Shown: in pieces, positions 1 to 9,380 of the stretch | Numbering within the stretch: the first letter of the stretch is position 1 | Layout of the letters: each line of letters begins with the position of its first letter | Assembly (NCBI RefSeq): GCF_000172155.1 | Contig: NZ_ABIZ01000001.1 | Span: 3,195,105-3,259,104 of the forward strand | Reading direction: 5' to 3' | Length of the DNA: 64,000 nt | DNA from: Verrucomicrobium spinosum DSM 4136 = JCM 18804 | Lineage (GTDB): Bacteria > Verrucomicrobiota > Verrucomicrobiia > Verrucomicrobiales > Verrucomicrobiaceae | Program-made: the position numbers and the translations under genes | The notes under the pieces: generated by a model | Told to the model about the DNA's origin: nothing | Seen by the model: the letters and a program-made list of their open reading frames with translations, nothing else | Databases searched by the model: none

Positions 1-1
1 C

Positions 2-2734
2 CAGATCAATCTGGTGGACTGGGACGGTACGTTGGAAGCTGTGCAGCAGCGGTTACGGCGGCTGTACCGGGCGGCTCTGCCGGGAAACAAGTTTGTGAAT
101 CTGGATATGGAGGAATACCGCGATCTGGAACTGACGCTTGCGGCCTTCCAGCGCACTCTCAACGAACCGGAGTTCTTCGGTCTGCGCGCGGGCATCGTCC
201 TCCAGGCGTATCTGCCGGACTCCTGGAAGGCGCAACAGGAGTTGACCAAGTGGGCCAGGATGCGGGTGGTCGGCGGAGGGGCCCCCGTGAAGCTCCGCCT
301 GGTTAAAGGAGCCAATCTGGCCATGGAGCAGGTGGACGCGGAGCTCCATGGGTGGAACGCTGCCCCCTATGCCAGCAAGACGGAGACGGACGCGAATTTC
401 CGCCGCATGCTCGAGTTTGGATGTCGTCCGGAAAATGCCCGGGCCGTACGCCTGGGTGTGGCAAGTCACAATCTCTTCGACATCGCACTGGCTCTGGAAA
501 TGCGCCAGCAACCGGGTCTCTCACCTCTGGTGGAGCTGGAGATGCTGGAAGGCATGGCCAATCCTCAAGCACGGGTCGTGCAGGAGGAGGCAGGGGGGCT
601 GCTGGTGTACGCCCCGATCGTGAAACTGGCCGACTTCCACAGCGCCATGGCCTATCTGGTGCGTCGGCTGGATGAGAACACTGCACCGGATAATTTCCTG
701 CGGGACCTGTTTGCGCTGGAGCCGGGAAGTGATGCCTGGCACCGGCAGGAGCTGCGCTTCCTTGGGGGATGGGAGATGCGTCATCGCGTCTTTGCGGGAT
801 CTTATCGGGCGCAGGCCAGGCCGGTGGGGCGAGGGGGCTTCGAGAACGCTCCGGACACAGACTGGACCCAATCCAGCGAGAGGGAACGGCTGGCCCGGGC
901 GCTCGCGAGCTTCAAGCTCCCCTTCGTGCCCAAAGCGGATGTGGACGGGTGTGAAACGGTGCTACAGACAGCCGTTGCGGCCCAGGCGTGCTGGGAGAGC
1001 TTGGGGTTCGAGGTAAGAGGTGAAGTGCTCCGGAGTTGTGCTGAGGAGATGTCAGCCGGGAGATTTCAGTCCATCGCCCTGCTCGTGCATGAAGGAAGAA
1101 AGGCGGCCGCAGAGGCTGATACCGAGGTGTCGGAGGCGATCGACTTTGCCCGGTACTATGCGGGATATCGTCCCAGCCCACGGGTGCAGGCCTCTGCTCT
1201 GGGAACGGTGGTGGTGACGCCCCCTTGGAACTTCCCCTATGCCATCCCCTGCGGGGGCGTGCTCGCGGCGCTCATGGCGGGGAACAGCGTGATTTTCAAG
1301 CCAGCACCGGAGACGCAGGCGACGGCCTGGTGGTTGGTTCAGCAGCTCTGGCGCGGGGGCGTGCCGCGGGAAGTGCTCCAGTTCTTCCCTTGTGAAGACG
1401 GGGCGGTGGGGCAGGCGCTCATTACCGATGCTCGTACTGCGGCTGTGGTCCTCACTGGCGGATACGAGACCGCCCAGCTCTTCCAGAGCTGGAGGCCGTC
1501 TCTGCGACTTTATGCGGAAACCAGTGGCAAAAACTCCCTGATCATCACGGCGCAGGCGGACCGGGATCTGGCCATCAAAGATCTGGTGAAATCTGCATTT
1601 GGACATGCCGGGCAGAAGTGCAGCGCGGCCAGCCTGGCCATCCTGGAGGCTGAGGTGTATGACGACCCTGCTTTCCGCAGACAGTTGCGGGATGCGGCCG
1701 TCAGTCTGAGGGTGGGGGATGCTACGAGTGCCGCCAGCGTGGTGACTCCTTTGATCCGGGAGGCGTCGCCGGCGTTAAAACGGGCGCTGACCACCCTGGA
1801 GGAGGGGGAGGAGTGGCTCCTTGAACCGCGTCAGGACCCGCGCAACCCGTGTCTTTGGTCTCCGGGCATCAAGCTGGGGGTGATGCCGGGCTCCTGGTTT
1901 CACAAGACAGAGTGCTTTGGACCGGTGCTCGGACTGATGCGCGTAGAGGATTTCAACGACGCCATCCGCATCCAGAACGACAGTGATTTCGGCCTCACGG
2001 GTGGCATTCACAGCCTGGATGACCATGAGATCGCAGTGTGGCGGAAACGAACTGAAGTGGGCAATGCCTATGTGAATCGATCCATCACCGGGGCCATCGT
2101 TCAGCGCCAGCCTTTCGGGGGATGGAAGCGGTCTTCCATCGGCCCCGGGGCCAAAGCAGGCGGGCCCAACTACGTTGGACTCTTCCTGAAATTCGCTGAT
2201 GCACGCCCGGTTGCATTGAACGCCGTCGCCGCAAACTACGGTCAGGCCTGGGGCATTCACTTTGCCCAGGAGCATGATCCCTCCGGTCTCTGCTGTGAGT
2301 CCAACATCTTCCGCTACCGGCCTTGTCGGGGAGTGGTGCTCAGACTGGAGCGGGAGGATGCCACGGTGCTGGAACTGGCAAGGCTCGCAGCAATGACGAG
2401 CGGCGTGCCTCTGCATGTGAGTCTGGCTTCCCAGGAGAGCGAGGGGCAGTTCATCGCGCGGCTGCCTGTGCTGGCCGACAAGAGCGAGTTTCTTCGAACC
2501 GTGGAGCCACCTTCGGATGCCATTCTGGTTGCGGCTCATGCCGCCGGCTTGAACTGGATTGACGCTCCCTTGGTTGCTGATGGGCGCACCGAACTTGTCC
2601 GGTGGGTACGGGAGCAAAGTCTGAGCCAGACCCTGCATCGCTATGGGCAGATGTCCGCTGGCGCGAGCTGGGCCAATTTGGAAAAGGTCGTCCCACCTTC
2701 CAAGTCTCCGGTCATGGTTCAAGTGACTGCCTGA
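2..2734 (+). CDS. putA: Bifunctional proline dehydrogenase / P5C dehydrogenase (PutA), 5'-partial
   Basis: Oxidises proline to pyrroline-5-carboxylate and then to glutamate, feeding proline carbon and nitrogen into central metabolism. The frame is open to the left window edge, so the protein is truncated there; a GTG at 14 is only an internal codon. The first ~200 residues are the C-terminal half of the FAD-dependent proline dehydrogenase barrel, with KGANLAMEQ, a YASKTETDAN stretch and VASHN. An aldehyde dehydrogenase domain follows: TPPWNFPYAIP and the NAD-binding GNSVIFKPAPET, catalytic Glu near residue 502 in AETSGKN and catalytic Cys near 536 in GQKCSA (counted from base 14). A ~180-residue tail after the ALDH domain matches the extended PutA form. 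The next gene begins 26 bases downstream and is probably cotranscribed. Confidence 0.93.
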   Translation, partial: QINLVDWDGTLEAVQQRLRRLYRAALPGNKFVNLDMEEYRDLELTLAAFQRTLNEPEFFGLRAGIVLQAYLPDSWKAQQELTKWARMRVVGGGAPVKLRLVKGANLAMEQVDAELHGWNAAPYASKTETDANFRRMLEFGCRPENARAVRLGVASHNLFDIALALEMRQQPGLSPLVELEMLEGMANPQARVVQEEAGGLLVYAPIVKLADFHSAMAYLVRRLDENTAPDNFLRDLFALEPGSDAWHRQELRFLGGWEMRHRVFAGSYRAQARPVGRGGFENAPDTDWTQSSERERLARALASFKLPFVPKADVDGCETVLQTAVAAQACWESLGFEVRGEVLRSCAEEMSAGRFQSIALLVHEGRKAAAEADTEVSEAIDFARYYAGYRPSPRVQASALGTVVVTPPWNFPYAIPCGGVLAALMAGNSVIFKPAPETQATAWWLVQQLWRGGVPREVLQFFPCEDGAVGQALITDARTAAVVLTGGYETAQLFQSWRPSLRLYAETSGKNSLIITAQADRDLAIKDLVKSAFGHAGQKCSAASLAILEAEVYDDPAFRRQLRDAAVSLRVGDATSAASVVTPLIREASPALKRALTTLEEGEEWLLEPRQDPRNPCLWSPGIKLGVMPGSWFHKTECFGPVLGLMRVEDFNDAIRIQNDSDFGLTGGIHSLDDHEIAVWRKRTEVGNAYVNRSITGAIVQRQPFGGWKRSSIGPGAKAGGPNYVGLFLKFADARPVALNAVAANYGQAWGIHFAQEHDPSGLCCESNIFRYRPCRGVVLRLEREDATVLELARLAAMTSGVPLHVSLASQESEGQFIARLPVLADKSEFLRTVEPPSDAILVAAHAAGLNWIDAPLVADGRTELVRWVREQSLSQTLHRYGQMSAGASWANLEKVVPPSKSPVMVQVTA

Positions 2735-2760
2735 TTGATACTCATTGCTCTTTCCCGACT

Positions 2761-3837
2761 ATGGAAAACTCCATCCTCCCCGTGCACACGGGGCATGAAA
2801 CGGTGCAAGTGTGCATGGATCCCGCCACGGGATTGCGTGCCATCATTGCGGTGCATGACACGCGTCTTGGTCCGGCCCTTGGTGGGGTGCGGATGTGGAA
2901 CTATGCCACGGAGGAGGAGGCGCAGTTTGATGTGCTCCGCCTGGCACGGGGTATGACGTACAAGGCGGCCGCGGCTGGGCTGAACCTGGGAGGCGGCAAG
3001 GCGGTGATCATGGGTGACAGTCGTCGGGACAAGTCGGATGCGCTTCTGCGCCGTTTCGGCGAGTTTGTGGAACTGCTGGCTGGTCGCTACATCACCGCGG
3101 AGGACGTGGGCATTGGCACCCGGGACATTGGCATCATCAGTGAGACCACATCCCATGTGGCCGGGCTGCCGGGGCAGAGCGGGGATCCCTCGCCCTTCAC
3201 GGCCCATGGCACCTTTCTCAGCATCAAGGCAGGTCTGAAACGGGCCACGGGCAGTGAGGAGTTGTCAGGTCGCAAAGTGATGGTGCAGGGCACCGGTCAC
3301 GTGGGGCTGGCCCTGGTCAGACTGCTCCGCAAGGAGGGTGCTGTCGTGTTTGCCCACGATGTGAGAGACGACTCCCTGCGCGATGCGGTAGTGGCAGGGG
3401 CGCGTCTTGCGACGGCAGCGGAAGTGTACAGCCGGTCGGTGGATGTGTATGCGCCCTGTGCGCTGGGGGCGACGTTGAATCCTGAAACCATCCCGCTGTT
3501 GCGTTGCAAAGTGGTGGCGGGTGCTGCCAACAACCAGCTGCTGGATGAGGACCGGGATGGGCTGGCATTGCAAAGGCGCGACATTGTGTATGTCCCAGAC
3601 TTCGTCGCCAATGCAGGCGGCATCATCAACATCTCTGTCGAGCGCGAGGGTGGCTATGACCGCGACCGCGCACTCCAATTGACGGAGAACATCCGGAACA
3701 ATGTTAACCGCGTGTTTGAGATCGAGGATGCCGAAGGTCTTCTGCCGCATCAGGCTGCCATGCGGTTGGCCGAGATCCGGTTGAATCGCGGCCCACAGCC
3801 GCGGGCGATGTCTGTTCATGGAACTCCTTTGGTCTAA
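2761..3837 (+). CDS. Leu/Glu/Phe/Val dehydrogenase family protein
   Basis: NAD-dependent oxidative deaminase of an amino acid, most like leucine or valine dehydrogenases: at 358 residues it is far shorter than glutamate dehydrogenases (~420-450). Visible are the N-terminal substrate domain (LGPALGGVRMW, then GGGKAVI with the catalytic lysine near residue 80), a Rossmann motif GTGHVG near residue 177, and the C-terminal PCALGATLN and VAGAANNQL motifs of the family. The frame is open further upstream to 2602, but that part overlaps putA and lacks family similarity, so I chose ATG 2761, where the conserved domain begins. Following putA at 26 bases, it probably belongs to an amino-acid degradation operon. 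Substrate (Leu, Val or Phe) cannot be fixed from sequence alone. Confidence 0.92.
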   Translation: MENSILPVHTGHETVQVCMDPATGLRAIIAVHDTRLGPALGGVRMWNYATEEEAQFDVLRLARGMTYKAAAAGLNLGGGKAVIMGDSRRDKSDALLRRFGEFVELLAGRYITAEDVGIGTRDIGIISETTSHVAGLPGQSGDPSPFTAHGTFLSIKAGLKRATGSEELSGRKVMVQGTGHVGLALVRLLRKEGAVVFAHDVRDDSLRDAVVAGARLATAAEVYSRSVDVYAPCALGATLNPETIPLLRCKVVAGAANNQLLDEDRDGLALQRRDIVYVPDFVANAGGIINISVEREGGYDRDRALQLTENIRNNVNRVFEIEDAEGLLPHQAAMRLAEIRLNRGPQPRAMSVHGTPLV

Positions 3838-3845
3838 GGGAATCG

Positions 3846-3947
3846 ATGAAATCCATCCTCATCCCCCTGGAGGTGATCCAGATTTTAAAGCGGGATGAGG
3901 CGCTGCGCCGTCATGAGATCATCCTTGGGGCGAAGGCGATGGATTGA
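3846..3947 (+). CDS. Possible 33-residue peptide between the dehydrogenase and the OPT transporter
   Basis: A short frame starts 8 bases after the dehydrogenase stop. An AAGGGA purine stretch sits about 4 bases before the ATG, which is better spaced than most ribosome sites here. The predicted peptide is amphipathic, with a charged centre KRDEALRRHE and hydrophobic flanks (ILIPLEVIQIL, IILGAKAM), so it could be one helix. It matches no family I recognise. It may be a translated coupling peptide, a real small protein or chance. Confidence 0.3.
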   Translation: MKSILIPLEVIQILKRDEALRRHEIILGAKAMD

Positions 3948-3982
3948 GTAAACTGATTGGGAAACTCTAGAAAACTGCCTTC

Positions 3983-5932
3983 ATGCACGCTCCCGCGGCT
4001 CCCGCCGCCTCTTCTGAACCTCCTGCGAATGCTGCGCCCGAAGAACGGGATCAATACTGGTACACCCAGGTGTATCAGGGCGATTCCCAGCCGCAACTAA
4101 CTTTTCGCGCCGTGCTGGTGGGAGGGGTGCTGGGGATGTTCATGTCCCTTTCCAATCTCTACACCACGCTCAAGCTCGGGTGGGCCTTTGGGGTGGCGAT
4201 CACGGCTTGTGTTCTTTCCTATGTCCTGTGGAATGGTTTGCGTGGGCTCAGCGGAGGCCGGCTCTCGCGCATGAGTCTGCTGGAGAACAACTGCATGCAG
4301 TCCACTGCCTCAGCTGCGGGCTACTCCACGGGAGGCACGGTGGGCACTGCCTTTGGTGCGCTCCTGCTGACGACGGGCATGCACCAGCCGTGGTATGTGC
4401 TGGGGGCCATGGTGCTTCTCACAGCCCTGCTGGGGGTGCTGCTGGCCATCCCCATGAAGCGGCAGATGATCAATCACGAGCAGTTGCCGTTCCCCAGTGG
4501 CATTGCGGCAGCGGAGACGCTCCGCAGTCTCTACGCCCAGGGAGCCACGGCGATGCACAAGGCCTGGTCGCTGCTCATCTCTCTGGCAGTGGGGGGTGTG
4601 GTGGGATTTCTAAGAACGGCAGGGGCGCTCACGGAGCAGTTGCGTCACACGGGGCGTCCACAGGCCTGGCTGGAAAGCCTGCTCCGTGCGGTGGGGATTC
4701 CAGAGTCGCTGGCTCTGCCCACATGGCTTCACACCTGGCGAGGCGTGGGGCTGGCAGGTTTCGCCTTTGAGCCCAGTGTCTTGCTCATCGGCGCAGGGAT
4801 GATTGTGGGGCTGCGCGTTTCGCTGTCCATGCTGGCAGCATCCGCAGTGCTGTATTTTGGGTTGGTGCCCTGGCTGATGGAGCATGATCAGGTCCAAGGG
4901 GGCGTGGCTGGCTATGTGCCCTCTCTAACGGTTGCACAGGGCATGATTAACCCGGTGCGTTGGGCCTTGTGGGGTGGGACGGCGATCATGGTCTTTTCCA
5001 GCCTGACCTCGGTGGCCCTACAATGGCCAACTCTGATGCGGGCTTTTCGGGCAGCGCGGGCGCTTCGTGGCGGACCAGGGGCGGCTGACCCCTTGGCGCG
5101 GATCGAGGTGCCTTTTTCCTGGTTGGTCATCGGCGTGCTTCCAGTGGGGGCGGCACTGGTGGTGGTGCAGTGGGTGGCCTTTCATATCTCCATTCCGTTG
5201 GGCATCCTGGCGGTGGTGATGTCTTTGCTGGTGGCGCTGGTCTGCTGCCGGGCGACGGGCGAGACAGACACCACCCCCATGGGGGCCATGGGCAAAGTGA
5301 CGCAGCTGGTGTATGCCATGATGCCGGGATCCGCTGGCAATGCCACGATCAATCTTATGTCTGCCGGCATGACGGCGGCCGCAGGAGCCAGTGCCTCGGA
5401 TTTGCTGACGGATCTCAAGAGTGGTTATCTCCTCGGTGCCAATCCGAGGAAGCAGTTCATCGCCCAGTTCTGCGGAGTGTTCTTTGGCACCCTGGCGATT
5501 GTGCCTGCGTGGTACGCCTTGGTGCCGGACAAGGCGGCCCTGGAAGCGTACAATCCACCTGCGGCCAATATGTGGAAGGCGGTGTGCGATCTGCTGACCC
5601 AAGGCGTGCACATGCTGCCCAAGACGGCGGTCCTGGCCATGGTGGCAGGGGCGGTCATTGGGGTGGCCCTGCCGGTGCTGGAAAAACTCCTGCCCCGCTT
5701 CCGCCCGTATCTGCCATCAGCGATGGGGCTGGGACTGGGACTGGTCATACCTTTCCAGAACGGTCTCTCCTTTGCGCTGGGAGCGGCGCTGGCGGTGTTG
5801 TGGGGGCGGCTGCGCCCGCGGCAGGCGGAGACGTTCTGCATCCCCGTGGCATCGGGTCTCGTGGCGGGGGAGTCACTCGTGGCGGCCATCATCGCCATCC
5901 TCTGTACGGTGGCCGGTTTTCTGGGGCGGTAG
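3983..5932 (+). CDS. OPT family oligopeptide transporter
   Basis: Integral inner-membrane transporter of the OPT family, which imports small peptides (some members carry metal chelates). The 649-residue protein has a short hydrophilic N-terminus rich in Ala/Pro, then about 14-16 hydrophobic segments. Family signatures include SLSNLYTTLKLGW, SLLENNCMQSTASAAGYSTGG, the PSGIAAAETL segment near residue 175 and DLKSGYLLGANPRKQF in the second half. ATG 3983 gives the expected soluble head just before the first membrane segment. It lies on the same strand as the putA-dehydrogenase pair, consistent with peptide uptake feeding amino-acid catabolism, although the 145-base gap may hold its own promoter. 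Confidence 0.9.
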   Translation: MHAPAAPAASSEPPANAAPEERDQYWYTQVYQGDSQPQLTFRAVLVGGVLGMFMSLSNLYTTLKLGWAFGVAITACVLSYVLWNGLRGLSGGRLSRMSLLENNCMQSTASAAGYSTGGTVGTAFGALLLTTGMHQPWYVLGAMVLLTALLGVLLAIPMKRQMINHEQLPFPSGIAAAETLRSLYAQGATAMHKAWSLLISLAVGGVVGFLRTAGALTEQLRHTGRPQAWLESLLRAVGIPESLALPTWLHTWRGVGLAGFAFEPSVLLIGAGMIVGLRVSLSMLAASAVLYFGLVPWLMEHDQVQGGVAGYVPSLTVAQGMINPVRWALWGGTAIMVFSSLTSVALQWPTLMRAFRAARALRGGPGAADPLARIEVPFSWLVIGVLPVGAALVVVQWVAFHISIPLGILAVVMSLLVALVCCRATGETDTTPMGAMGKVTQLVYAMMPGSAGNATINLMSAGMTAAAGASASDLLTDLKSGYLLGANPRKQFIAQFCGVFFGTLAIVPAWYALVPDKAALEAYNPPAANMWKAVCDLLTQGVHMLPKTAVLAMVAGAVIGVALPVLEKLLPRFRPYLPSAMGLGLGLVIPFQNGLSFALGAALAVLWGRLRPRQAETFCIPVASGLVAGESLVAAIIAILCTVAGFLGR

Positions 5933-5952
5933 CACGGTTTGAGGTATAACGA

Positions 5953-5975
5953 CCAACATGGGACGCCCATGTTGG
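5953..5975. terminator. Perfect hairpin between convergent genes
   Basis: Ten-base perfect inverted repeat (CCAACATGGG / CCCATGTTGG) with a 3-base loop ACG. It sits in the 44-base gap between the stops of the OPT transporter and the convergent XylR-like regulator. There is no U-run on either side, so it is a likely bidirectional end structure rather than a classic intrinsic terminator. Confidence 0.5.
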
Positions 5976-5976
5976 A

Positions 5977-7209
5977 TCACGCCTTGAAGGCGGCACGGTA
6001 GTCCTGCAGCGTCTGTCCCGTGCCGCGCCGGAAGAACCGGCGGAGTTCTGCCGCATCCAGAAAGCCGGTCTTGGCAGCGATATCTCCTGGACCCAACTTG
6101 GTGGTGGTGAGCCAGTGGCGGATGATGTCGAGCCTGGCGCGGTCCACCTCCTCTTTGGGGCTGATGCCCAGAGCTTCTAGAAAGCGCTGCCGCAGCAGGC
6201 TGGCGGAGACGCCAAGCTGGTCCGCAATCTCTCCCACACGTGGGGCGGTGGCCGCAGCCTGCTTTCGGATCAATCGTACCGCTGAGGCCACCAAAGGGTC
6301 GCGTATGGACAACACATTCGTGCTCTCCCGGATGGTAACCCCACTCACTGGCACCCGCTGAATGTGGCCGCCTGGGGCGGGGAGCCCCTGCATGAGGGCG
6401 TAGATCGCCTCGGCGGCGCGCAGTCCGATGGCCTCACCCGGGTAGGTGACGCTGCTGAGAGGAGGTGTGGCGGCCTGGCAGAAGTGCGACTGGTCATTAA
6501 AGCCTACCAGCGCGACATCTTGCGGCACTCGCGCACCGCTCGACTGGGCAGCCTGGAGCAATCCGTGGGCCAGCATGTCATCCGCCGCGAAGACACCGCA
6601 AGGACGCGGCAGGGCCTGGAGCAGACCGGAGTAAGTCTCGTGCAACTCCTCCCAGACGGGTCCGTTGTTCCGCCGGGTGGACACCTGGAAGAGCAGCGGC
6701 GTGAACCCTGCCTCCTCCAGTGTTTTCCTGAAACCAGCCTCCCGCTCCTGAGAGTATCGCCTGGCGACGCCCAGGCCGGTAAGACCATCGTCCACAAAGG
6801 GTGTGGCCCGGCCGACGTAGGCAAAGTGGCGCAAGCCCAGGGTGAGCAGGTGCTTTGCGGCTGCGGCTCCGCCGCCTTCATTGTCGGGAACGATGCTCGG
6901 GAACACCCCGCCCAGACGTTCTGTGCTGAGGTTCACCACCGGGATGCCAGCCTTGCGCCAGGCTGTCGCCTCCTGCGGTGTGTAGCGAAAGACGATGAGA
7001 CCGTCCCCGTGCCATCGCGGACCGATGACTACCGGTGCCAGCTCCCCACCGGAGTCCATGGGGGCCTCAATGACCCACGGCTCGTGGGCCTGCATGAACT
7101 TCAGGATACCATCGAACACACCGCGCTGAAAAGTGATCCAGGAAGGGAATCTCACGCCCACTCGCGGCAGAGCCAGGGAAGGTGGAGACGGCGGGCTGGA
7201 CATCGACAT
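5977..7209 (-). CDS. XylR-like transcriptional regulator (LacI-type sensor + AraC-type HTH)
   Basis: Transcription factor combining a periplasmic-binding-protein-like sugar sensor with a C-terminal AraC helix-turn-helix, the architecture of XylR-type regulators that are numerous in Verrucomicrobia. With the chosen start it has 410 residues. The sensor spans about residues 10-290 (VGVRFPSWITFQRGVFDGIL, then VVNLSTERLGGVFPSIVPDN and AAKHLLTLGLRHFAYVGR). The HTH pair follows at about 300-405 (IADQLGVSASLLRQRFLEALG and IAAKTGFLDAAELRRFFRR). The frame is open to 7506, but the first 99 residues have no family character, so ATG 7209 is preferred; a second ATG at 7203 is equally possible. It diverges from the PEP-CTERM gene at 7397, a candidate target. 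Confidence 0.88.
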   Translation of the reverse strand: MSMSSPPSPPSLALPRVGVRFPSWITFQRGVFDGILKFMQAHEPWVIEAPMDSGGELAPVVIGPRWHGDGLIVFRYTPQEATAWRKAGIPVVNLSTERLGGVFPSIVPDNEGGGAAAAKHLLTLGLRHFAYVGRATPFVDDGLTGLGVARRYSQEREAGFRKTLEEAGFTPLLFQVSTRRNNGPVWEELHETYSGLLQALPRPCGVFAADDMLAHGLLQAAQSSGARVPQDVALVGFNDQSHFCQAATPPLSSVTYPGEAIGLRAAEAIYALMQGLPAPGGHIQRVPVSGVTIRESTNVLSIRDPLVASAVRLIRKQAAATAPRVGEIADQLGVSASLLRQRFLEALGISPKEEVDRARLDIIRHWLTTTKLGPGDIAAKTGFLDAAELRRFFRRGTGQTLQDYRAAFKA

Positions 7210-7396
7210 TATAAAAAGCCTGAATTTCCGTCCTGGGCAATGGGGCTTTGTTACATTCGCGTGAGGTCGGTGGCGATTTTGCCTCCAGGACTGTCCAATT
7301 TGCGAAATGACGGGCAAGGCGGCTGAAGCATGCTGCCCACGCGGACCAAACTGCGAGGACTCGGGGTGAGGTCGCGTCATCCCATTGTGATCTCTT

Positions 7397-8227
7397 ATGC
7401 GACTCCTACCTGTCTGCCATGCTGTCTTGATCCTTGCCGGGCTGAGTGGTCTGACCGCACTCTCCCCTGCTGCCACGGTGATACTCGCGAATTCTCCCAA
7501 CGCCAATGGTCAACCTGCCAGCAATGCCAATCTGCCAGCGACGTTTGGCGACAATGTAAGTCTTGGGGCACCGGGAAATGCGGTGTTTGCCACCTCTTCA
7601 GGGGTAGTGGGCATCGTGGGGACGCCAGACATTGGGCTGACCTGGTCCGCCACGGGCGGGAGTGCTGCCAATGCGTGGCAATCGCACACGTGGAGCGGGT
7701 CGGGTGGAAATGCGGGCGGAGGCGCATTGCAGATGGATGGTTCACAGATCAACAGTGTCTTCTCCATCACCTTCACCCCCACGGCTGTCAGCGGGGTGTT
7801 GTTGGGGGGATTCAACTTCATCGGCGACACCAACGGGGACTCGTATCAGTACCGGGTGGATGTGGTGAATCTGGCCACGTCACAGACGGTCTTCACCACT
7901 ACCACAGATCTCTGGACGACCACCACCACTCTGGCCTTTGCCAACGCTCCATCTGTGGATATTGGGTACACCGGTGATTTGAACGTGGCCTATCGGCTGG
8001 ATCTGGTCCGGATCGGCGGCACGGGAGCGTCGTCCGCCGTCGATATCGCAATCGACAATCTCCGGTTTGATCAGGTGCCAGAGCCGTCGCGGGCGATGCT
8101 GCTGACGGCTTCCTTGATGGTGGGAGCCATGCGCCGTCGGAGACGCGGGCGTGCCGGGGTGTGTTGTTTGCTGAAATCCAACCAACCCGGCTACGCTGTT
8201 TCTGCCGGAACTACCAGCCCCCCATGA
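7397..8227 (+). CDS. PEP-CTERM sorting domain protein, extended C-terminus
   Basis: Predicted exported surface or extracellular protein. Residues 1-26 form a signal peptide ending near LSPAATV. The body is Ser/Thr/Gly/Asn-rich beta-type sequence with no recognised enzyme domain. A PEP-CTERM signal starts near residue 227 (VPEPS, a hydrophobic stretch, then a run of arginines), the tag for exosortase-dependent sorting. Normally the protein ends right after the basic run; here the frame continues ~25 residues (including CCLLK) and overlaps the convergent methyltransferase gene by 17 bases, suggesting that an original stop was lost. Function unknown. It may be controlled by the divergent XylR-like regulator. 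Confidence 0.8.
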   Translation: MRLLPVCHAVLILAGLSGLTALSPAATVILANSPNANGQPASNANLPATFGDNVSLGAPGNAVFATSSGVVGIVGTPDIGLTWSATGGSAANAWQSHTWSGSGGNAGGGALQMDGSQINSVFSITFTPTAVSGVLLGGFNFIGDTNGDSYQYRVDVVNLATSQTVFTTTTDLWTTTTTLAFANAPSVDIGYTGDLNVAYRLDLVRIGGTGASSAVDIAIDNLRFDQVPEPSRAMLLTASLMVGAMRRRRRGRAGVCCLLKSNQPGYAVSAGTTSPP

Positions 8228-9380
8228 CCTCAAGGGTGTAGCCCCGGAGGTACTCCGTTTCCGGAATGCCGGTGATGATGGGGTGGTCAGCGCGCTGGCT
8301 GTGCACATCCAGCAGACGAAGAGAACGCTTGGCATCCACCGCTGCGGCATTGATCATGGCGCGGAAATCTCCGGCTCCAACGTGGTGGGAGCAGCTGAAT
8401 GTGGAGAGGATGCCGCCGGGCTCCAACATCTGGAGGGCGCGGAGGTGGATCTCCTTGTAGCCGCGCAGGGCATCATGGAGGGACTGCTTGGTCTTGGTAA
8501 AGCTGGGCGGATCCAAGATGATGAGATCGTAGGTGTTGCCGTTCTTTTCTGCCGTCTTCAGGAAGTCGAACACGTTCTCCGTGCGCGCCCCGAGGGCGAC
8601 GCCGGCGGAGCGGGCGTTCTGAAGCGCCATGTTGACTGCGCTCTCGCTGATGTCCACGGCAACCACTTCAGAGGCACCAGCGACGGCACAAGCCTGGGCA
8701 AAGCCGCCCTGGTTCGTGAAGCAGTCCAGGACGCGGCGTCCCTTGGCATAGCGGGCCACCTTTGTGTAGTTGTCGAGCTGATCAAGATAGAGGCCCGTCT
8801 TCTGACCTTCGTAAAGGTCCACCTGGAAATGAAGCTTGCCAGTCTTGATGGAGAAAGGCTTCGGAGCCTGGCCGTGCAGGAGGGTTTTCTCCAGTTCCAG
8901 ACCTTCCGCTTTACGTACTGGGGCGTCGTTGCGGGCGATGATGCTCTTGGGCTTAAGGAGCTCTTTGAGCGCGTTCGCGATGAGGTCTTGGCGCATAGAC
9001 ATCGCCATGGTGAGAGTCTGCATCACCAGGTGATCGCCGTAGCGGTCCACGATCACGCCTGGCAGGCCGTCGGATTCGCTCCACACCAAACGGCAGAGCT
9101 CCTGGTCGATCGGGAGGGTTTTGCGGAAAGCGAGTGCGCGCTCAATGCGGCGCACGAAGAAGTCCTGGTCCAAGTCCTGGCGGCGGAAGGAAAAGCGCCG
9201 GGCGACAATCTGTGACTTGGGATTGTAAATAGCGCTGCCCAAGGACCGTCCTTTGACGTCTCTGAGGGTGACCACATCCCCTGGTGCGGGATTTCCGATG
9301 GTTCCTTTGACATCACTGGCATAGACCCACTCGTGCCCGTGAAAGAGGCGGGAGCGGGGTTGGACGGTAAGAGCTGACAT
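8211..9380 (-). CDS. rlmI: Class I SAM-dependent 23S rRNA methyltransferase, RlmI-like
   Basis: Predicted m5C methyltransferase acting on 23S rRNA. The 389-residue protein has an N-terminal PUA RNA-binding domain (LFHGHEWVYASDVKG, about residues 10-85), the middle signature LVWSESDGLPGVIVDRYGDH, and a Rossmann SAM domain with LDCFTNQGGFAQACA, VDISESAVNMA and LDPPSFTKTK. The SCSHHVG motif near the C-terminus is typical of the RlmI group. The frame is open upstream to 9653, but those 91 residues are not PUA-like and run towards the divergent gene, so ATG 9380 is preferred. The 3' end overlaps the convergent PEP-CTERM gene by 17 bases. The exact target base is inferred from family only. Confidence 0.9.
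   Translation of the reverse strand: MSALTVQPRSRLFHGHEWVYASDVKGTIGNPAPGDVVTLRDVKGRSLGSAIYNPKSQIVARRFSFRRQDLDQDFFVRRIERALAFRKTLPIDQELCRLVWSESDGLPGVIVDRYGDHLVMQTLTMAMSMRQDLIANALKELLKPKSIIARNDAPVRKAEGLELEKTLLHGQAPKPFSIKTGKLHFQVDLYEGQKTGLYLDQLDNYTKVARYAKGRRVLDCFTNQGGFAQACAVAGASEVVAVDISESAVNMALQNARSAGVALGARTENVFDFLKTAEKNGNTYDLIILDPPSFTKTKQSLHDALRGYKEIHLRALQMLEPGGILSTFSCSHHVGAGDFRAMINAAAVDAKRSLRLLDVHSQRADHPIITGIPETEYLRGYTLEVMGGW

Noticed and set aside
1775-2722. Minus-strand 315-codon frame opposite putA
   Set aside because: Antisense to clear ALDH sequence and without protein-like motifs.
2602-2760. N-terminal extension of the Leu/Val dehydrogenase
   Set aside because: It overlaps the putA 3' end in another frame, and the family domain starts at ATG 2761.
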